Shown: positions 1 to 8,537, counted from the first letter of the stretch. The stretch is DNA of 64,000 nucleotides from Alteribacillus sp. YIM 98480 (GCF_009765375.1 NZ_VTOK01000001.1:1-64000), one strand, 5' to 3'. The notes: a model not told the origin generated them from the letters alone. Program-made: numbers and translations.

Positions 1-116
1 TCATCTGAAATCGTTTCCACAACATCGTTGACGGCATAAGCTATATCATTTTCTTGAAGTTTCATTTCCAAATCTAACGGCAAAATGACTTGATTCATGG
101 TATAATGTTTAAACAT
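1..116 (-). CDS. IS1182-family transposase, N-terminal 38 codons
   Basis: The minus-strand frame begins at an ATG at 116 and runs off the window. It reads MFKHYTMNQVILPLDLEM and onward, the characteristic start of IS1182-family transposases (a short Met-Asn-Gln-Val-x-Leu-Pro segment followed by an acidic helix). A gatacctcc stretch just upstream on the plus strand gives a GGAGG ribosome site on the minus strand. Only the N-terminal DNA-binding part is in view, so activity cannot be judged. The family call rests on recognition of this opening motif. Confidence 0.75.
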   Translation of the reverse strand, partial: MFKHYTMNQVILPLDLEMKLQENDIAYAVNDVVETISD

Positions 117-204
117 AAGGGATACCTCCGATACTGTTTTTGTGTCGTTACTTTAACTTTATCAGAAGGTATCCTTTTTGCGTACTTTATTTTAGCATTT
201 TATT

Positions 205-250
205 AAAAAGAGTGGTCCTCACCAACGTATTGGCGAGGACCACTCTTTTT
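205..250. terminator. Long hairpin upstream of the IS transposase
   Basis: Arms 205-224 and 229-250 pair almost perfectly (one mismatch), with A and T tracts on the outer sides, so it can end transcription in either direction. In an IS it would shield the transposase from outside read-through. That role is inferred. Confidence 0.7.
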
Positions 251-283
251 AATTACTGGGTTTTGTCCCAGCCTCTGTAAGAA

Positions 284-544
284 GTTATCCAATAGGATGG
301 TTAGGCTGTCAATTGTTGTCTTGTTCATTTGGCTCATTATTGTAGGTGTAGTTTAATATATGACTTTAAATAAGAAAAGTACTTGAAAAGGGCATGTCAA
401 TTCAAAAAAACACGTTTTCACTAGATTACTGATATAGTTTAATATTCTCCCTGCTATGATAAGTTGTTTGCTGACTCTCTTCTTCCAAAATATCCCTCAT
501 GATGAAGGAGGCAAAAGACGACGTCCTTTGCCTTAAAAAGTTTT
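284..544. other. Intergenic, no gene seen; imperfect hairpin at 510-532
   Basis: No open frame with a ribosome site was found. Arms 510-520 and 522-532 pair with one G-T wobble, just past the stop of the minus-strand spore peptide. They may form its transcript end, but there is no clear T tract on that side. Confidence 0.4.
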
Positions 545-652
545 TTAATATTTCACAAAGCTAACACCTACAATAATTAAAAGAATAAACAAGACGACAA
601 TAAGCGCAAAGTTACTCCCGCGTCCGAATCCACCACCATATCCGTCAGACAT
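545..652 (-). CDS. yjcZ: YjcZ-family sporulation protein, 35 aa
   Basis: This 35-residue frame is too short for usual gene callers. It starts MSDGYGGGFGRGSNFALIV and continues into one hydrophobic helix (about residues 15-32) ending VSFVKY. The Gly/Tyr-rich head plus single membrane segment is the hallmark of the YjcZ/YczM family of small spore-associated membrane peptides in Bacillaceae. A strong AGAGGAGGG ribosome site lies 5-6 bases upstream of the ATG. The molecular function of the family is not known. Its presence supports a spore-forming host. Confidence 0.9.
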   Translation of the reverse strand: MSDGYGGGFGRGSNFALIVVLFILLIIVGVSFVKY

Positions 653-916
653 ATATACCCTCCTCTCTTTTCATGTAATTTAATGAGGTAAAAAAATACA
701 GCATAGTTGGCAATTCAAATTTAAAATTTCATTTGTATTTGGAACAACTAAACTAAAGAATTGCTTATTTTAGCTGACAGTAATTGTATATGTTAAAAAA
801 CTGATAAAGTTTGGACTAATGAGAAACACAAGACACAAATTTTCTGAGTTTTGGGAAAAGGTATAGCCGAGTTCACTCTGAAAGTTTTGCGAGAGATTTT
901 ATAATTGAAAGGGATA

Positions 917-1000
917 TTAGAAAGGGCTTCTCATGAGTTCGCTGAACTTGTGGGAAGCTTTTTCTTCCATTTTTTTGGTCATGTGTGCATAAATATTCAT
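917..1000 (-). pseudogene. Tyrosine integrase C-terminal tail (copy 1)
   Basis: The minus-strand frame reads MNIYAHMTKKMEEKASHKFS then ELMRSPF and stop. This is the C-terminal end of phage/ICE-type tyrosine recombinases, just around the active-site Tyr segment (Y-x-H-x-T-K-x-M). All upstream catalytic parts are missing: homology stops near 1000 and truncated tctA homology starts within about 10 bases on the other strand. Three related tails occur elsewhere in the window (about 19.4, 32.9 and 55.0 kb), all on the minus strand. Confidence 0.7.
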
Positions 1001-2022
1001 GTATAGGAAGCTTAGCTGGTAACTCAATGTTAAAAGGCATTACCGGAGGCGTTTTCGGTTTAATCTTAGGAACAGTAGGGATAGACGCTTTTACTGGAAA
1101 TCCTAGATTTACGTTTGGTGTCACAACTCTTGAATCTGGCATGCCTCTTATTCCTGCTATGATTGGTCTATTTTCTATCTCTCAAGTATTGATTCAATCA
1201 GAAAAACGGGGACATAAAGACGTTAAACAGGTGATTCAGAAAGTAACAGGAAAAGTCCTTCCGACTTTGAGAGAGTTTAAAATGATTTTCATTAATATAA
1301 TACGCTCTTCAGGAATAGGAACCTTTGTTGGAATGCTTCCGGGTACTGGAGGAGATATTGCTTCTTGGATTAGTTACAATGAGGCAAAACGGTTCTCAAA
1401 AAACAAAAATGAATTTGGGAAAGGGTCTATAGAAGGTGTGGCAGCCCCAGAGGCTGCAAATAATGCGGTAACTGGTGGTTCACTAATTCCTACATTAACT
1501 TTAGGAATACCAGGCAGTGCAACGACTGCCATTCTTCTAGGTGGTTTTATGATTCAAGGACTCAATCCAGGTAGAGAGTTGTTTACAACTCATGCAAATA
1601 CCACGTATTCTATTATTTTCGGTTTTATTATTGCAAATATATTCGTAGGTATAATTGGGTTACTAGGAGCGAAGTATTTTGTCAAAATTTCTAATGTTTC
1701 GTTCAAAGTGTTAGCCCCTTTAATTGTGGTGTTTAGTACTGTTGGTGCTTTTGCGATACGAAATAATATGTTCGATGTATGGATAATGGTGATTTTTGGG
1801 CTGATTGGTTATTTGATTAGAAAAACGGGTTTTCACCCTGCTCCTATTATTCTAGGTATTATCTTAGGACCTATAGCAGAAGACGGTTTTAGACAGGCTT
1901 TAATAATGAGTAACGGCAACATGATAACCTATATATTTTCAAAACCAATCTCAATTGCTCTTGTCATATTGATACTTATAGCAATGGTGTCACCTTTTTT
2001 CTCAAAAAAAGTGAAATTATAG
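985..2022 (+). pseudogene. TctA-family tripartite tricarboxylate transporter, N-terminally truncated
   Basis: Homology to the large 12-helix TctA membrane subunit begins at about 1009 (GSLAGNSMLKGITGGVFGL) and runs to a normal C-terminus. Family members have about 500 residues; here about 340 remain and the first 150-160 are gone. The segment SGIGTFVGMLPGTGGDIASW and the TLGIPGSATTAILLGG loop match the intact TctA at 37.9-39.4 kb. The break falls where an integrase tail on the opposite strand begins, which suggests a deletion or insertion junction. No ribosome site precedes the first in-frame ATG (985), and no TctB or TctC partner is adjacent, so a working transporter is unlikely. Its original substrate cannot be told. 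Confidence 0.85.
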
Positions 2023-2053
2023 GATGAACAGGTATATTGAAACCTAAGAATGT

Positions 2054-2084
2054 AAAAGCTGGGTCATCCTCAGCTTTTTTTATT
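2054..2084 (+). terminator. Rho-independent terminator after truncated tctA
   Basis: An AAAGCTG / CAGCTTT stem with a nine-base loop is followed by a T tract, 31 bases past the tctA stop. Confidence 0.8.
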
Positions 2085-2229
2085 TGTTTTGATTATTATT
2101 TTGATTTTAAATGAGCTTCTTTAAAAATTGTTTAAATAAAGTACACCCTGCACAAACAAATCGGAATCTGATAAAATCAGGGTATTCACGTGTTCAAACA
2201 GACTTGTTCAATGACTAGGAGGAAGGAGA

Positions 2230-2847
2230 ATGATTTATGGGTACGCCAGAGTGAGTTCCAAAGATCAAAATTTGTCTCGGCAGATAAAAGAGCTCGAGGA
2301 ATTTGGCTGCGAACGTATTTACGAAGAAAAGCAATCCGGAAAAGATCTAAACCGGCCTGTTTTTCACGATATGCGATCTAAAATGCGTTTTGGAGATGTA
2401 CTCGTCGTTCACGATCTTAGTCGTTTTGGCCGAAATAAAGAAGACATTCGAAATGAATGGAAGTCTTTAATGGAAGAAGAAATTGATATTGTGGTTTTAA
2501 ATATGCCGATTCTTGATACAAGAAAGTACAAAGATTTGGAAGGCGTAGGCCAGCTGGTGTCTGATATCGTACTTACTTTGTTATCATGGATGGTGGATGA
2601 AGAACGAGAACGCATTAGAGCTGCCCAACGAGAAGGAATTGAAATTGCAAAAGCGCAAGGGAAGTTTAAAGGCGGAAAGAAACGTTACCATGCCGGTGCT
2701 ACGGGAAAAGACAAAATAATCTATGATCAAGTGGTACAATTGTTGATGACCGGTAAGAGTGTTATGGATATACATAGGGAAGTGGGCATCTCAAGGAATA
2801 CTGTTTACAGTATCAAAAACGACTTACCATATGACATAAAAAAGTGA
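2230..2847 (+). CDS. Small serine recombinase (resolvase/invertase), 205 aa
   Basis: It would cut and rejoin DNA through a serine nucleophile, as in transposon resolvases and DNA invertases. The catalytic domain starts MIYGYARVSSKDQNLSRQ, with Ser9 as the expected nucleophile. The conserved arginine patch appears as D-L-S-R-F-G-R-N near residue 64, followed by the long E helix with ERERIRAAQREGIEIAKAQG. The C-terminal 45 residues form a helix-turn-helix (SVMDIHREVGISRNTVYSIK). Length fits the family. An AGGAGGAAGGAG ribosome site precedes the ATG. No Tn3-type transposase or cargo is adjacent; it sits between truncated tctA and a GntR regulator, so it is probably a transposon remnant that stayed intact. 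Confidence 0.9.
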   Translation: MIYGYARVSSKDQNLSRQIKELEEFGCERIYEEKQSGKDLNRPVFHDMRSKMRFGDVLVVHDLSRFGRNKEDIRNEWKSLMEEEIDIVVLNMPILDTRKYKDLEGVGQLVSDIVLTLLSWMVDEERERIRAAQREGIEIAKAQGKFKGGKKRYHAGATGKDKIIYDQVVQLLMTGKSVMDIHREVGISRNTVYSIKNDLPYDIKK

Positions 2848-2922
2848 TTCCTTTATTTAATGCTCTATTTCATATACTTATGTTTCCATTTGCTTAAAGG
2901 GTAAGGAGTTCCCATCTAAGCG

Positions 2923-2957
2923 CAACACGATTTTTTTTAATAAAATAAATCGTGTTG
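2923..2957. other. Inverted repeat downstream of the recombinase
   Basis: CAACACGATTT (2923-2933) pairs perfectly with AAATCGTGTTG (2947-2957) around an A/T loop. It lacks a 3' T tract. It could be a recombination site or a transcript end; the sequence does not decide. Confidence 0.45.
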
Positions 2958-3132
2958 GTAGACAGAGGGTTAGATGTTTCTGTTAATGTATTTTAATGTG
3001 TCTTGTTAACGATTATCTCCCCACACCTGGACCAAAAAAACGATTGCAGAAAAGGTCTAGATTGTTGAGGGGGGGAAATAAAAGGTAATAATACTATTAA
3101 AAGATTTAATTAATTGAAATTTGGTGAGATCG

Positions 3133-3870
3133 ATGAATGAAAAAAATGGAAATAGCAGCAATGAAAATGATTTAAAGAAAACCTTATTATCATATAAAGA
3201 AGAAGTAAATGAAGGTCGTTTGCCACAGCGAGCTTATATAATTATTCGAAAAGCGATTAGAAATCTTCAGTTACAGCCTAGCGAAGCTTTTTTAGAACGT
3301 GAAATAGCGGAAATGTTAGAAATGAGTCGTACTCCTGTTCGTGAAGCATTAATACGATTAGAAATGGATGGTTGGATTAGGTTAATTCCTCGAAAAGGGT
3401 TTAGTGTTGAACCAATAATAAAAGAAAATATTGAACAAATTTGGAAAATAGCTGAAGCTCTAGAAGGAGTGGCTGCTGAGCTAGCCACATTAAATATGGA
3501 CGAGGGACATCTCGAAATACTTGATTCACTTATTGAGAGCCAAGAAAAATATATGCTTGAAAATAATCTTAAGGCTTATGCGGATGTAGATGATCAATTT
3601 CACAATTTAATAGTAGATTACTCTCAGAATAAACGGCTGAAAAGTGTAATGGATAGTCATTCTGACCAGTTATATCGTGCAAGGCTGTTTACCATTAATG
3701 ATCGAGAGCTCCCTGTTCGTTCCATTAAGGAACACCGGGCAATAGTTGCTGCAATGAGAGCGCAAGATAGTAAGGCGGCCCAAATCCTAATGCATTCACA
3801 CAGGCATCGAGGAGGCCAGGAGATTTTAGGAATTATTGAAAGTAAGTCCAAAAATAATAAAAAAATATAA
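3133..3870 (+). CDS. GntR-family regulator, FCD (FadR) subfamily
   Basis: It is a ligand-responsive DNA-binding regulator, probably of the tartrate-type genes just downstream. The N-terminal winged helix spans about residues 30-95, with LEREIAEMLEMSRTPVREAL as the recognition region. The C-terminal all-helical FCD domain carries the expected metal-ligand pattern (D-x-x-F-H-N near residue 155, then E-H-R-A-I and H-S-H-R-H near the end). The ATG at 3133 is preferred because GGTGAG lies just before it; a TTG at 3121 is also in frame but has no ribosome site. It has its own terminator, and the 22-bp palindrome upstream of the next gene is a plausible target. Confidence 0.85.
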   Translation: MNEKNGNSSNENDLKKTLLSYKEEVNEGRLPQRAYIIIRKAIRNLQLQPSEAFLEREIAEMLEMSRTPVREALIRLEMDGWIRLIPRKGFSVEPIIKENIEQIWKIAEALEGVAAELATLNMDEGHLEILDSLIESQEKYMLENNLKAYADVDDQFHNLIVDYSQNKRLKSVMDSHSDQLYRARLFTINDRELPVRSIKEHRAIVAAMRAQDSKAAQILMHSHRHRGGQEILGIIESKSKNNKKI

Positions 3871-3882
3871 AAAACATTGTAT

Positions 3883-3912
3883 GACGTTTCTTAAAAAGAG
3901 GCGTCTTTTTTT
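3883..3912 (+). terminator. Terminator after the GntR regulator
   Basis: A ten-pair stem (GACGTTTCTT / AAGAGGCGTC, two G-U pairs) with a three-base loop is followed by seven T residues. Confidence 0.85.
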
Positions 3913-3927
3913 ATGGGATAACAGCAA

Positions 3928-3941
3928 TAATGTATACATTA
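3928..3941. promoter_or_regulatory. Palindrome, possible upstream operator
   Basis: TAATGTATACATTA is a perfect 14-bp palindrome about 58 bp centre-to-centre upstream of the main operator. It shares the central GTATAC with it, so it may be a second GntR-family site. Confidence 0.5.
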
Positions 3942-3982
3942 TAATTAACAATTAGCTTTTTTATTTAAATTTTACACTTTTA

Positions 3983-4012
3983 TTGACATTAACGTATACG
4001 TTAATGTATTCT
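3983..4012 (+). promoter_or_regulatory. Promoter with embedded 22-bp palindromic operator for the dehydratase gene
   Basis: TTGACA (3983-3988) and TATTCT (4007-4012) lie 18 bp apart. A perfect 22-bp palindrome (3986-4007, core ATTAACGTATACGTTAAT) fills the spacer. A protein bound there would block RNA polymerase, so repression by the upstream GntR protein is the simplest reading. Confidence 0.75.
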
Positions 4013-4042
4013 TTTCTTAAATAAACTATTGGAGGTTTTAGG

Positions 4043-5203
4043 ATGAAGATATTAGATATCAAAGAAAGAGCCGTACCAATTAGTAGTAATATCAGTAATG
4101 CATTCATTGATTTTAGTAAAATGAATGCTTCCATTGTTGCAGTCGAAACAGATGTGGTTCGTAATGGCAAACCTGTAGTGGGGTATGGATTTAATTCCAA
4201 TGGTCGATATGCGCCAAGCGGTTTATTGAGGGAACGATTCATCCCCCGTCTATTAGAAGCGTCTTCGGAAGAAGTTGTCAATGATGCAGGCACGAACTTA
4301 TCCCCAGAGAAAATACATCAAGTGTTGATGAAGAACGAGAAGCCCGGAGGTCATGGTGAAAGAACTGTTGCAGTGGGTACCTTGGATATGGCTGTGTGGG
4401 ATGCGGTAGCGAAAATAGAGGATGTCCCTCTTTACAAACTTCTTGCGGATCAGTATGGAGATGGAACTATTGATGAAAAAGTATTTGTATATGCGGCAGG
4501 TGGGTACTACCATCCAAACAAGGGACTTACTGAATTACAAGAAGAGATGAAATCCTATTTGGATATGGGGTATTCAAAAGTGAAAATGAAAGTTGGAGGT
4601 GTCCCTCTCGAAGAAGACCTTAAACGGATCGAAGCTGTTATTGATGTTGTCGGAACTGGACAAAATCTAATGGTCGATGTGAATGGGCGATTTAATTTGG
4701 AAGAAGCTATTCAGTTTGGTGAAGCCATTAAAGACTATGATTTATTCTGGTATGAAGAAGTTGGTGATCCACTGGATTATCACTTACAAGCAGAATTATC
4801 AAAAGTCTACCCGAATGCCATTGCAACGGGGGAAAATCTCTTCTCTGTTCAGGATGCCACCAATTTAATTCGATATGCGGGCATGAATCCTAAAACAGAC
4901 TTTTTACAATTTGACTGTGCACTCAGCTATGGGCTTGTAGAATACATGAAGATTCTAAAGATGCTCGAAGAGAACGGCTGGTCTTCTAGAAATTGCATTC
5001 CGCACGGAGGTCATCAAATGTCATTAAATATTGCAGCAGGTTTGAAGCTATTTGGGAATGAATCCTACCCAGGTGTTTTTCAACCCTTTGGAGGCTTTGC
5101 GGATGGTCACGCTGTAGATAATGGTTATGTTAGTCTTCCGGATGCTCCAGGTATTGGATTTGAAGCAAAAGAGGACCTATATCAACTATTAAAAACACTA
5201 TAA
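4043..5203 (+). CDS. tarD: Enolase-superfamily acid-sugar dehydratase, D(-)-tartrate dehydratase type
   Basis: Predicted to remove water from D-tartrate, giving oxaloacetate. It is a mandelate-racemase-type enolase-superfamily enzyme: the K-x-K base appears in KVKMK (residues 179-183), metal ligands at Asp212, Glu238 and Glu264, and the general-acid His at 321 in IPHGGHQMSLNIAAGLKL. The opening GFNSNGRY and the closing QPFGGFADG region closely resemble the characterised Bradyrhizobium D-tartrate dehydratase, as does the 386-residue length. A GGAGG site precedes the ATG. Neighbours (FAH enzyme, dicarboxylate symporter, tartrate dehydrogenase remnant) support a tartrate-like substrate. Other four-carbon acid sugars remain possible. 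Confidence 0.8.
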   Translation: MKILDIKERAVPISSNISNAFIDFSKMNASIVAVETDVVRNGKPVVGYGFNSNGRYAPSGLLRERFIPRLLEASSEEVVNDAGTNLSPEKIHQVLMKNEKPGGHGERTVAVGTLDMAVWDAVAKIEDVPLYKLLADQYGDGTIDEKVFVYAAGGYYHPNKGLTELQEEMKSYLDMGYSKVKMKVGGVPLEEDLKRIEAVIDVVGTGQNLMVDVNGRFNLEEAIQFGEAIKDYDLFWYEEVGDPLDYHLQAELSKVYPNAIATGENLFSVQDATNLIRYAGMNPKTDFLQFDCALSYGLVEYMKILKMLEENGWSSRNCIPHGGHQMSLNIAAGLKLFGNESYPGVFQPFGGFADGHAVDNGYVSLPDAPGIGFEAKEDLYQLLKTL

Positions 5204-5336
5204 TTCAAATGAATAGATTGAATTTTTATTGAAATCTAAGTAGGGGTATATCTTCCGGGTGTGCCCCTTTTCACCTCCTTATAAAAATTTAAATAAAATT
5301 ACATGAATTTGCGTAGATCAAAAAGGAGATGGTAAT

Positions 5337-6128
5337 TTGTTTAAAACAAAAACGCATACAGTTGTTCGTTATTTAACCGACGATCGATCACATTACGGAT
5401 TATGTGATGGTGACCACATCATACAATTATCAAGTGATTTTTTAGAAATTACAAAAGGAAATCTTAAGGAAGATGGAGTCGTGCATCAATACAGCAATGT
5501 GAAAATATTAGAACCTGTTCAGCCAACCAAAATTGTGAATTTTGGTTGGACATATGCTGAACACGCCATTGAAACAGGTGGTAAAGCACATCTTAAAGAA
5601 CCTTTTCTATTCTTAAAACCATTATCTGCGTTAATTGCAGATAAAGAAGAAATTGTCCTTCCAGATAATAACATGACTTCCCAAGTTCAGTTAGAAGGGG
5701 AAGTGGCGCTGATCATTGGAAAGCGTGGAAAAAACATATCAGAAGAGGAAGCGATGAATTACGTTTTTGGGTGTACCATTTTTAATGATATTACCGCAAG
5801 GGACCTAACTAGAGATGACCCGCAATACACAAGGGGGAAAGGATTTGATACATTCGGCCCAATCGGTCCACATATTGTAACGGGCCTTGATCCATCCAAT
5901 TTGCAAATTACAACAAAGCTAAATGATAAAATTGTGCAGAATGGTAATACAAGTGAAATGACGTTAAAAATCCCATATTTAATTAGTTGGTTATCGCAAA
6001 TTATGACATTAGAACCTGGGGATGTTTTAGCAACGGGGTCCCCTTCTGGCAGCTGTACAATGCAATCTGGTGACACTGTCGAAATCGAGGTAAGCGGTAT
6101 TGGAAAACTACAAAATTATGTCCGATGA
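5337..6128 (+). CDS. Fumarylacetoacetate hydrolase (FAH) family protein
   Basis: It belongs to the metal-dependent FAH fold that cleaves or isomerises beta-keto acids; some members decarboxylate oxaloacetate, which would be the product of the upstream dehydratase. Visible family features are the LEGEVALIIGKRGKNI strand with the acidic ligands, the NDITARD segment, the YTRGKGFDTFGPIGP loop and the terminal GDVLATGSPSG. The 263-residue length matches single-domain members. The start is a TTG at 5337 with AAAGGAGAT seven bases before it. It follows the dehydratase by 130 bp, probably in one operon. The exact reaction is inferred from context only. Confidence 0.8.
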   Translation: MFKTKTHTVVRYLTDDRSHYGLCDGDHIIQLSSDFLEITKGNLKEDGVVHQYSNVKILEPVQPTKIVNFGWTYAEHAIETGGKAHLKEPFLFLKPLSALIADKEEIVLPDNNMTSQVQLEGEVALIIGKRGKNISEEEAMNYVFGCTIFNDITARDLTRDDPQYTRGKGFDTFGPIGPHIVTGLDPSNLQITTKLNDKIVQNGNTSEMTLKIPYLISWLSQIMTLEPGDVLATGSPSGSCTMQSGDTVEIEVSGIGKLQNYVR

Positions 6129-6318
6129 TCGTTTCTTATGTTGTGTTTGGGGATAAGAACAATTTTAAATAGTTGGCATGAATGAAAGGTTTATTGCTGT
6201 TGTAAGCAAGGTAAAGTGCAAGAATACTTTCCTCTATCACTTAAAAGCGTGCACATTGGCGTTTTTCATAGTCAAATTTGCCCCCATATTATATACGTTG
6301 ACTATATAGACACAAAAA

Positions 6319-6373
6319 TGTAAGCGGTTTCGAATGAAAGTAAGGAGGCCAAAATGTTTTTTGTTAACGTATA
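6319..6373 (+). promoter_or_regulatory. cre-like site and operator half-site before the symporter gene
   Basis: TGTAAGCGGTTTCG (6319-6332) fits the CcpA cre consensus with two deviations. TTAACGTATA (6364-6373) equals one half of the 22-bp palindrome at 3986. This suggests catabolite repression plus control by the same specific regulator. The rest of the 312-base gap shows no gene. Confidence 0.45.
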
Positions 6374-6440
6374 TAAAAAATGTTTAATTAAATGTTGGAT
6401 AATGGATTATTAACTCATTATATGAAAGGAGAGAATCATT

Positions 6441-7721
6441 ATGGGCGAAAAGAAATCTGATGAAAAAAAGAGTTTATTTAAAAAGATTATGGAAATGAAT
6501 TTATTTACGAAAATCATGATTGGTTTTGCCTTGGGTATTATAGCAGGTCTTATACTCCAAGAAAAAGCGGCAATGTTTGCGTTCTTAGGTACTATTTTAA
6601 CGAATTTACTAGAGATGGTCGTTGCCCCTTTAATTTTCTGTGTGATTGTAGGTGCTATCGCAAATATAGGTAAGGGGAATAAGGTTGGTCGAATAGGATT
6701 AAAAACCGTCATGTGGTTCTTAGGAACAACGTTATTTGCAATACTTATAGGTTTATTCTTTGCTAATCTGCTGAATGTGGGAACAGGAGTAACTATTCCA
6801 ACACCGGGTGATGCAGGGGAAGTAACCGAATCTGCTGAAGAATTTTCTATAGTAGATACAATCGTGAATATTGTTCCAGTTAGTATTTTTGAAGCTTTAG
6901 CAGAAAATAATTTACTTCCAATTATCTTTTTTGCACTTCTACTTGGTTTTTCAATCCACGCATTGGGCGAAAGCAAAAAAAAAGTACGAGATTTTTTCAA
7001 TACAGGGCAAAATCTGATGACGAGATTAACAGAAATCGTTTTAGAATTTACTCCGATTGGAGTATTTGGCTTAATGGCAGATGTTGTGGGGAATGCTGGT
7101 TTAGATATACTTTTCCCTTATGCTAAAGCAATTATCGCACTTTTCCTGGCTTGTATTTTATTTTTAGTAATTGTACAAGCAGGAATTTTAGTAGGCGGAG
7201 TTGTTAAAATATCTCCAATAAGATTTCTACGAGAAATGAAAGATGCAATGGCTTTCGCTTTTGCAACCTGCTCTAGTGTTGCAACTCTACCTTTAACTTT
7301 AAAAGCTACTTTAAGATTAGGAGCAGATGAAGATACTACAAACTTTGCTGTGCCTTTAGGAGCAGTTATAAATATGAACGGTACAGCCATTTATCAGGCG
7401 GTTTCTGTTATTTTTGTCGCTCAAATGTATGGTGTAGAACTGTCTATAGCAACTCAATTAATGGTAATGCTTACCGCGACGTTAGCATCTATAGGTACTG
7501 CTGGTATTCCTGGATCTGGATTGATTATGTCTGTAATTGTACTTGAGGCTGCAGGTTTACCATTGGCAGGTGTAGCATTATTAGCTGGTATCGATCGTAT
7601 TATGAATATGGGTAGAATTGTACCGAATATTGTTGGAGACGCTACAGCTGCTTTACTAGTTTCTAAATCTGAAGGTACTTTAAATGTTAATAATTTAGAA
7701 GAAAATAAAAAGGTAGGATGA
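6441..7721 (+). CDS. Dicarboxylate/amino acid:cation symporter (DAACS family)
   Basis: This is an inner-membrane secondary transporter that would import a C4-dicarboxylate such as tartrate, or an acidic amino acid, with Na+ or H+. Length 426 residues is normal for the GltP/DctA family. Hydrophobic helices begin at about residue 18. The family signatures are visible: the serine-rich re-entrant loop (AFATCSSVATLPLTLKA), the NMNGTAIYQAV helix, and the TAGIPGSGLIM loop, ending in the DRIMNMGRIVPNIVGDA helix that carries substrate-binding residues. The ATG follows AAAGGAGAG. Position after the dehydratase and FAH genes makes a dicarboxylate substrate likely; this is inference. Confidence 0.88.
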   Translation: MGEKKSDEKKSLFKKIMEMNLFTKIMIGFALGIIAGLILQEKAAMFAFLGTILTNLLEMVVAPLIFCVIVGAIANIGKGNKVGRIGLKTVMWFLGTTLFAILIGLFFANLLNVGTGVTIPTPGDAGEVTESAEEFSIVDTIVNIVPVSIFEALAENNLLPIIFFALLLGFSIHALGESKKKVRDFFNTGQNLMTRLTEIVLEFTPIGVFGLMADVVGNAGLDILFPYAKAIIALFLACILFLVIVQAGILVGGVVKISPIRFLREMKDAMAFAFATCSSVATLPLTLKATLRLGADEDTTNFAVPLGAVINMNGTAIYQAVSVIFVAQMYGVELSIATQLMVMLTATLASIGTAGIPGSGLIMSVIVLEAAGLPLAGVALLAGIDRIMNMGRIVPNIVGDATAALLVSKSEGTLNVNNLEENKKVG

Positions 7722-7734
7722 ACCAAAGTTGATG

Positions 7735-8229
7735 ATGGAGGATTCTAAGGAAATTCCCTGGGGTGTTCTGCTTTTGTTCGGGGTGGTCTTACCATGGCTG
7801 CAGGTTTCACTGCGACCGGTCTTTCCGGTTGGATTGACAAGCAATTACAGGTATTTGAAGGATGAACTCTATTATTATTGTTCTTGTATCTACCGCTGTT
7901 GTATTGTTCCTCACAGAAATTACATCGAACATGGCAACAGCTACAATGATTCTTCCGGTGGTAGCTTCATTAGCAATTGCATTAAACATTCACCCATATG
8001 CACTGATGGTACCGTGTGCGATGGCTGCAAACCTCGCGTTTATGCTTCCAATTGGAACACCGCCGAACGCTATTATATTGGAACAGGGAAAATAAGAATT
8101 CTTCAGATAGTTAAAAATGGATTTTGGATAAACATGATTGTAGTTGTGCCAATTGTTTTATCAGTCTATTTTATCCTTCCTGTCCTCTGGGATATCAATT
8201 TACAAGAAATCCTGGATGGAATTCAATAA
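7735..8229 (+). pseudogene. DASS/SLC13-type Na+:dicarboxylate transporter, decayed C-terminal part
   Basis: Pieces in three frames rebuild about 160 residues of a SdcS-like transporter: KEIPWGVLLLFG, then GFTATGLSGWIDKQLQVFEG, then a stretch with TEITSNMATATMILPVVASL and FMLPIGTPPNAIILEQGK, then the last helix ending LQEILDGIQ. At least three frame breaks are needed (near 7785, 7863 and 8093), and the N-terminal two thirds are missing. It cannot be functional. It lies right behind the intact symporter, so the locus once encoded two dicarboxylate carriers. Confidence 0.85.
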
Positions 8230-8363
8230 AATCTGTATATCAAACACATCTGATGATGTTTTGGCAACACGGTCATTTTCGGGTAAAAGATGATAGATCA
8301 GTCTTGCAACGATAGCAGTCACAAAACTCGCTTAAAATTAAAATAACGAAAGGAGGAACAGGA

Positions 8364-8521
8364 ATGAAGATGTTTGAAATTGCAGTGTTATCCCTGGTGA
8401 CGGTATTGGTAGAGTGGTAGTTCCTTTCGCTCTAAATGTTCAGAATACTCTTTCATAAGTGCATGGAGGTTTGCGATTCGAAACGACTCAATTTGATTGC
8501 AGACTCACATTAATTAAGTGA
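8364..8521 (+). pseudogene. Tartrate dehydrogenase/decarboxylase (TtuC-like) N-terminal remnant
   Basis: After an AAAGGAGGAACAGGA ribosome site the frame reads MKMFEIAVL, then after a frameshift PGDGIGRVVVPFALNV, then after a deletion HGGLRFETTQFDC. These match, in order, the nucleotide-binding start of the isocitrate/isopropylmalate/tartrate dehydrogenase family (the PGDGIG motif) and the segment some 30 residues later. More than 90 percent of the gene is absent. Assignment to the tartrate subgroup rests on wording of these short motifs and on context. Confidence 0.65.
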
Positions 8522-8537
8522 GCAGAAAGGAGAAAAA

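Larger units (their letters stand above)
1..283 (-). mobile_element. IS1182-family insertion sequence, one end
   Basis: The window opens inside an insertion sequence. A transposase reads leftward off the edge, preceded by a long hairpin (205-250) and then by a TGGG/CCCA-containing stretch near 255-283 that resembles the end of IS1182-type elements. The exact outer boundary is not certain because the partner end lies outside the window. Confidence 0.6.

Noticed and set aside
205-250. CRISPR-like or attenuator reading of the long hairpin
   Set aside because: Only one copy, no spacing pattern; it fits a bidirectional terminator at an IS end.
873-1142. 89-codon minus-strand frame over the tctA junction
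   Set aside because: It is in a different frame from the integrase tail and runs antisense through tctA, so it is a shadow.
2923-2957. Terminator for the recombinase
   Set aside because: The T run is in the loop, not after the stem, so a standard terminator is not supported.
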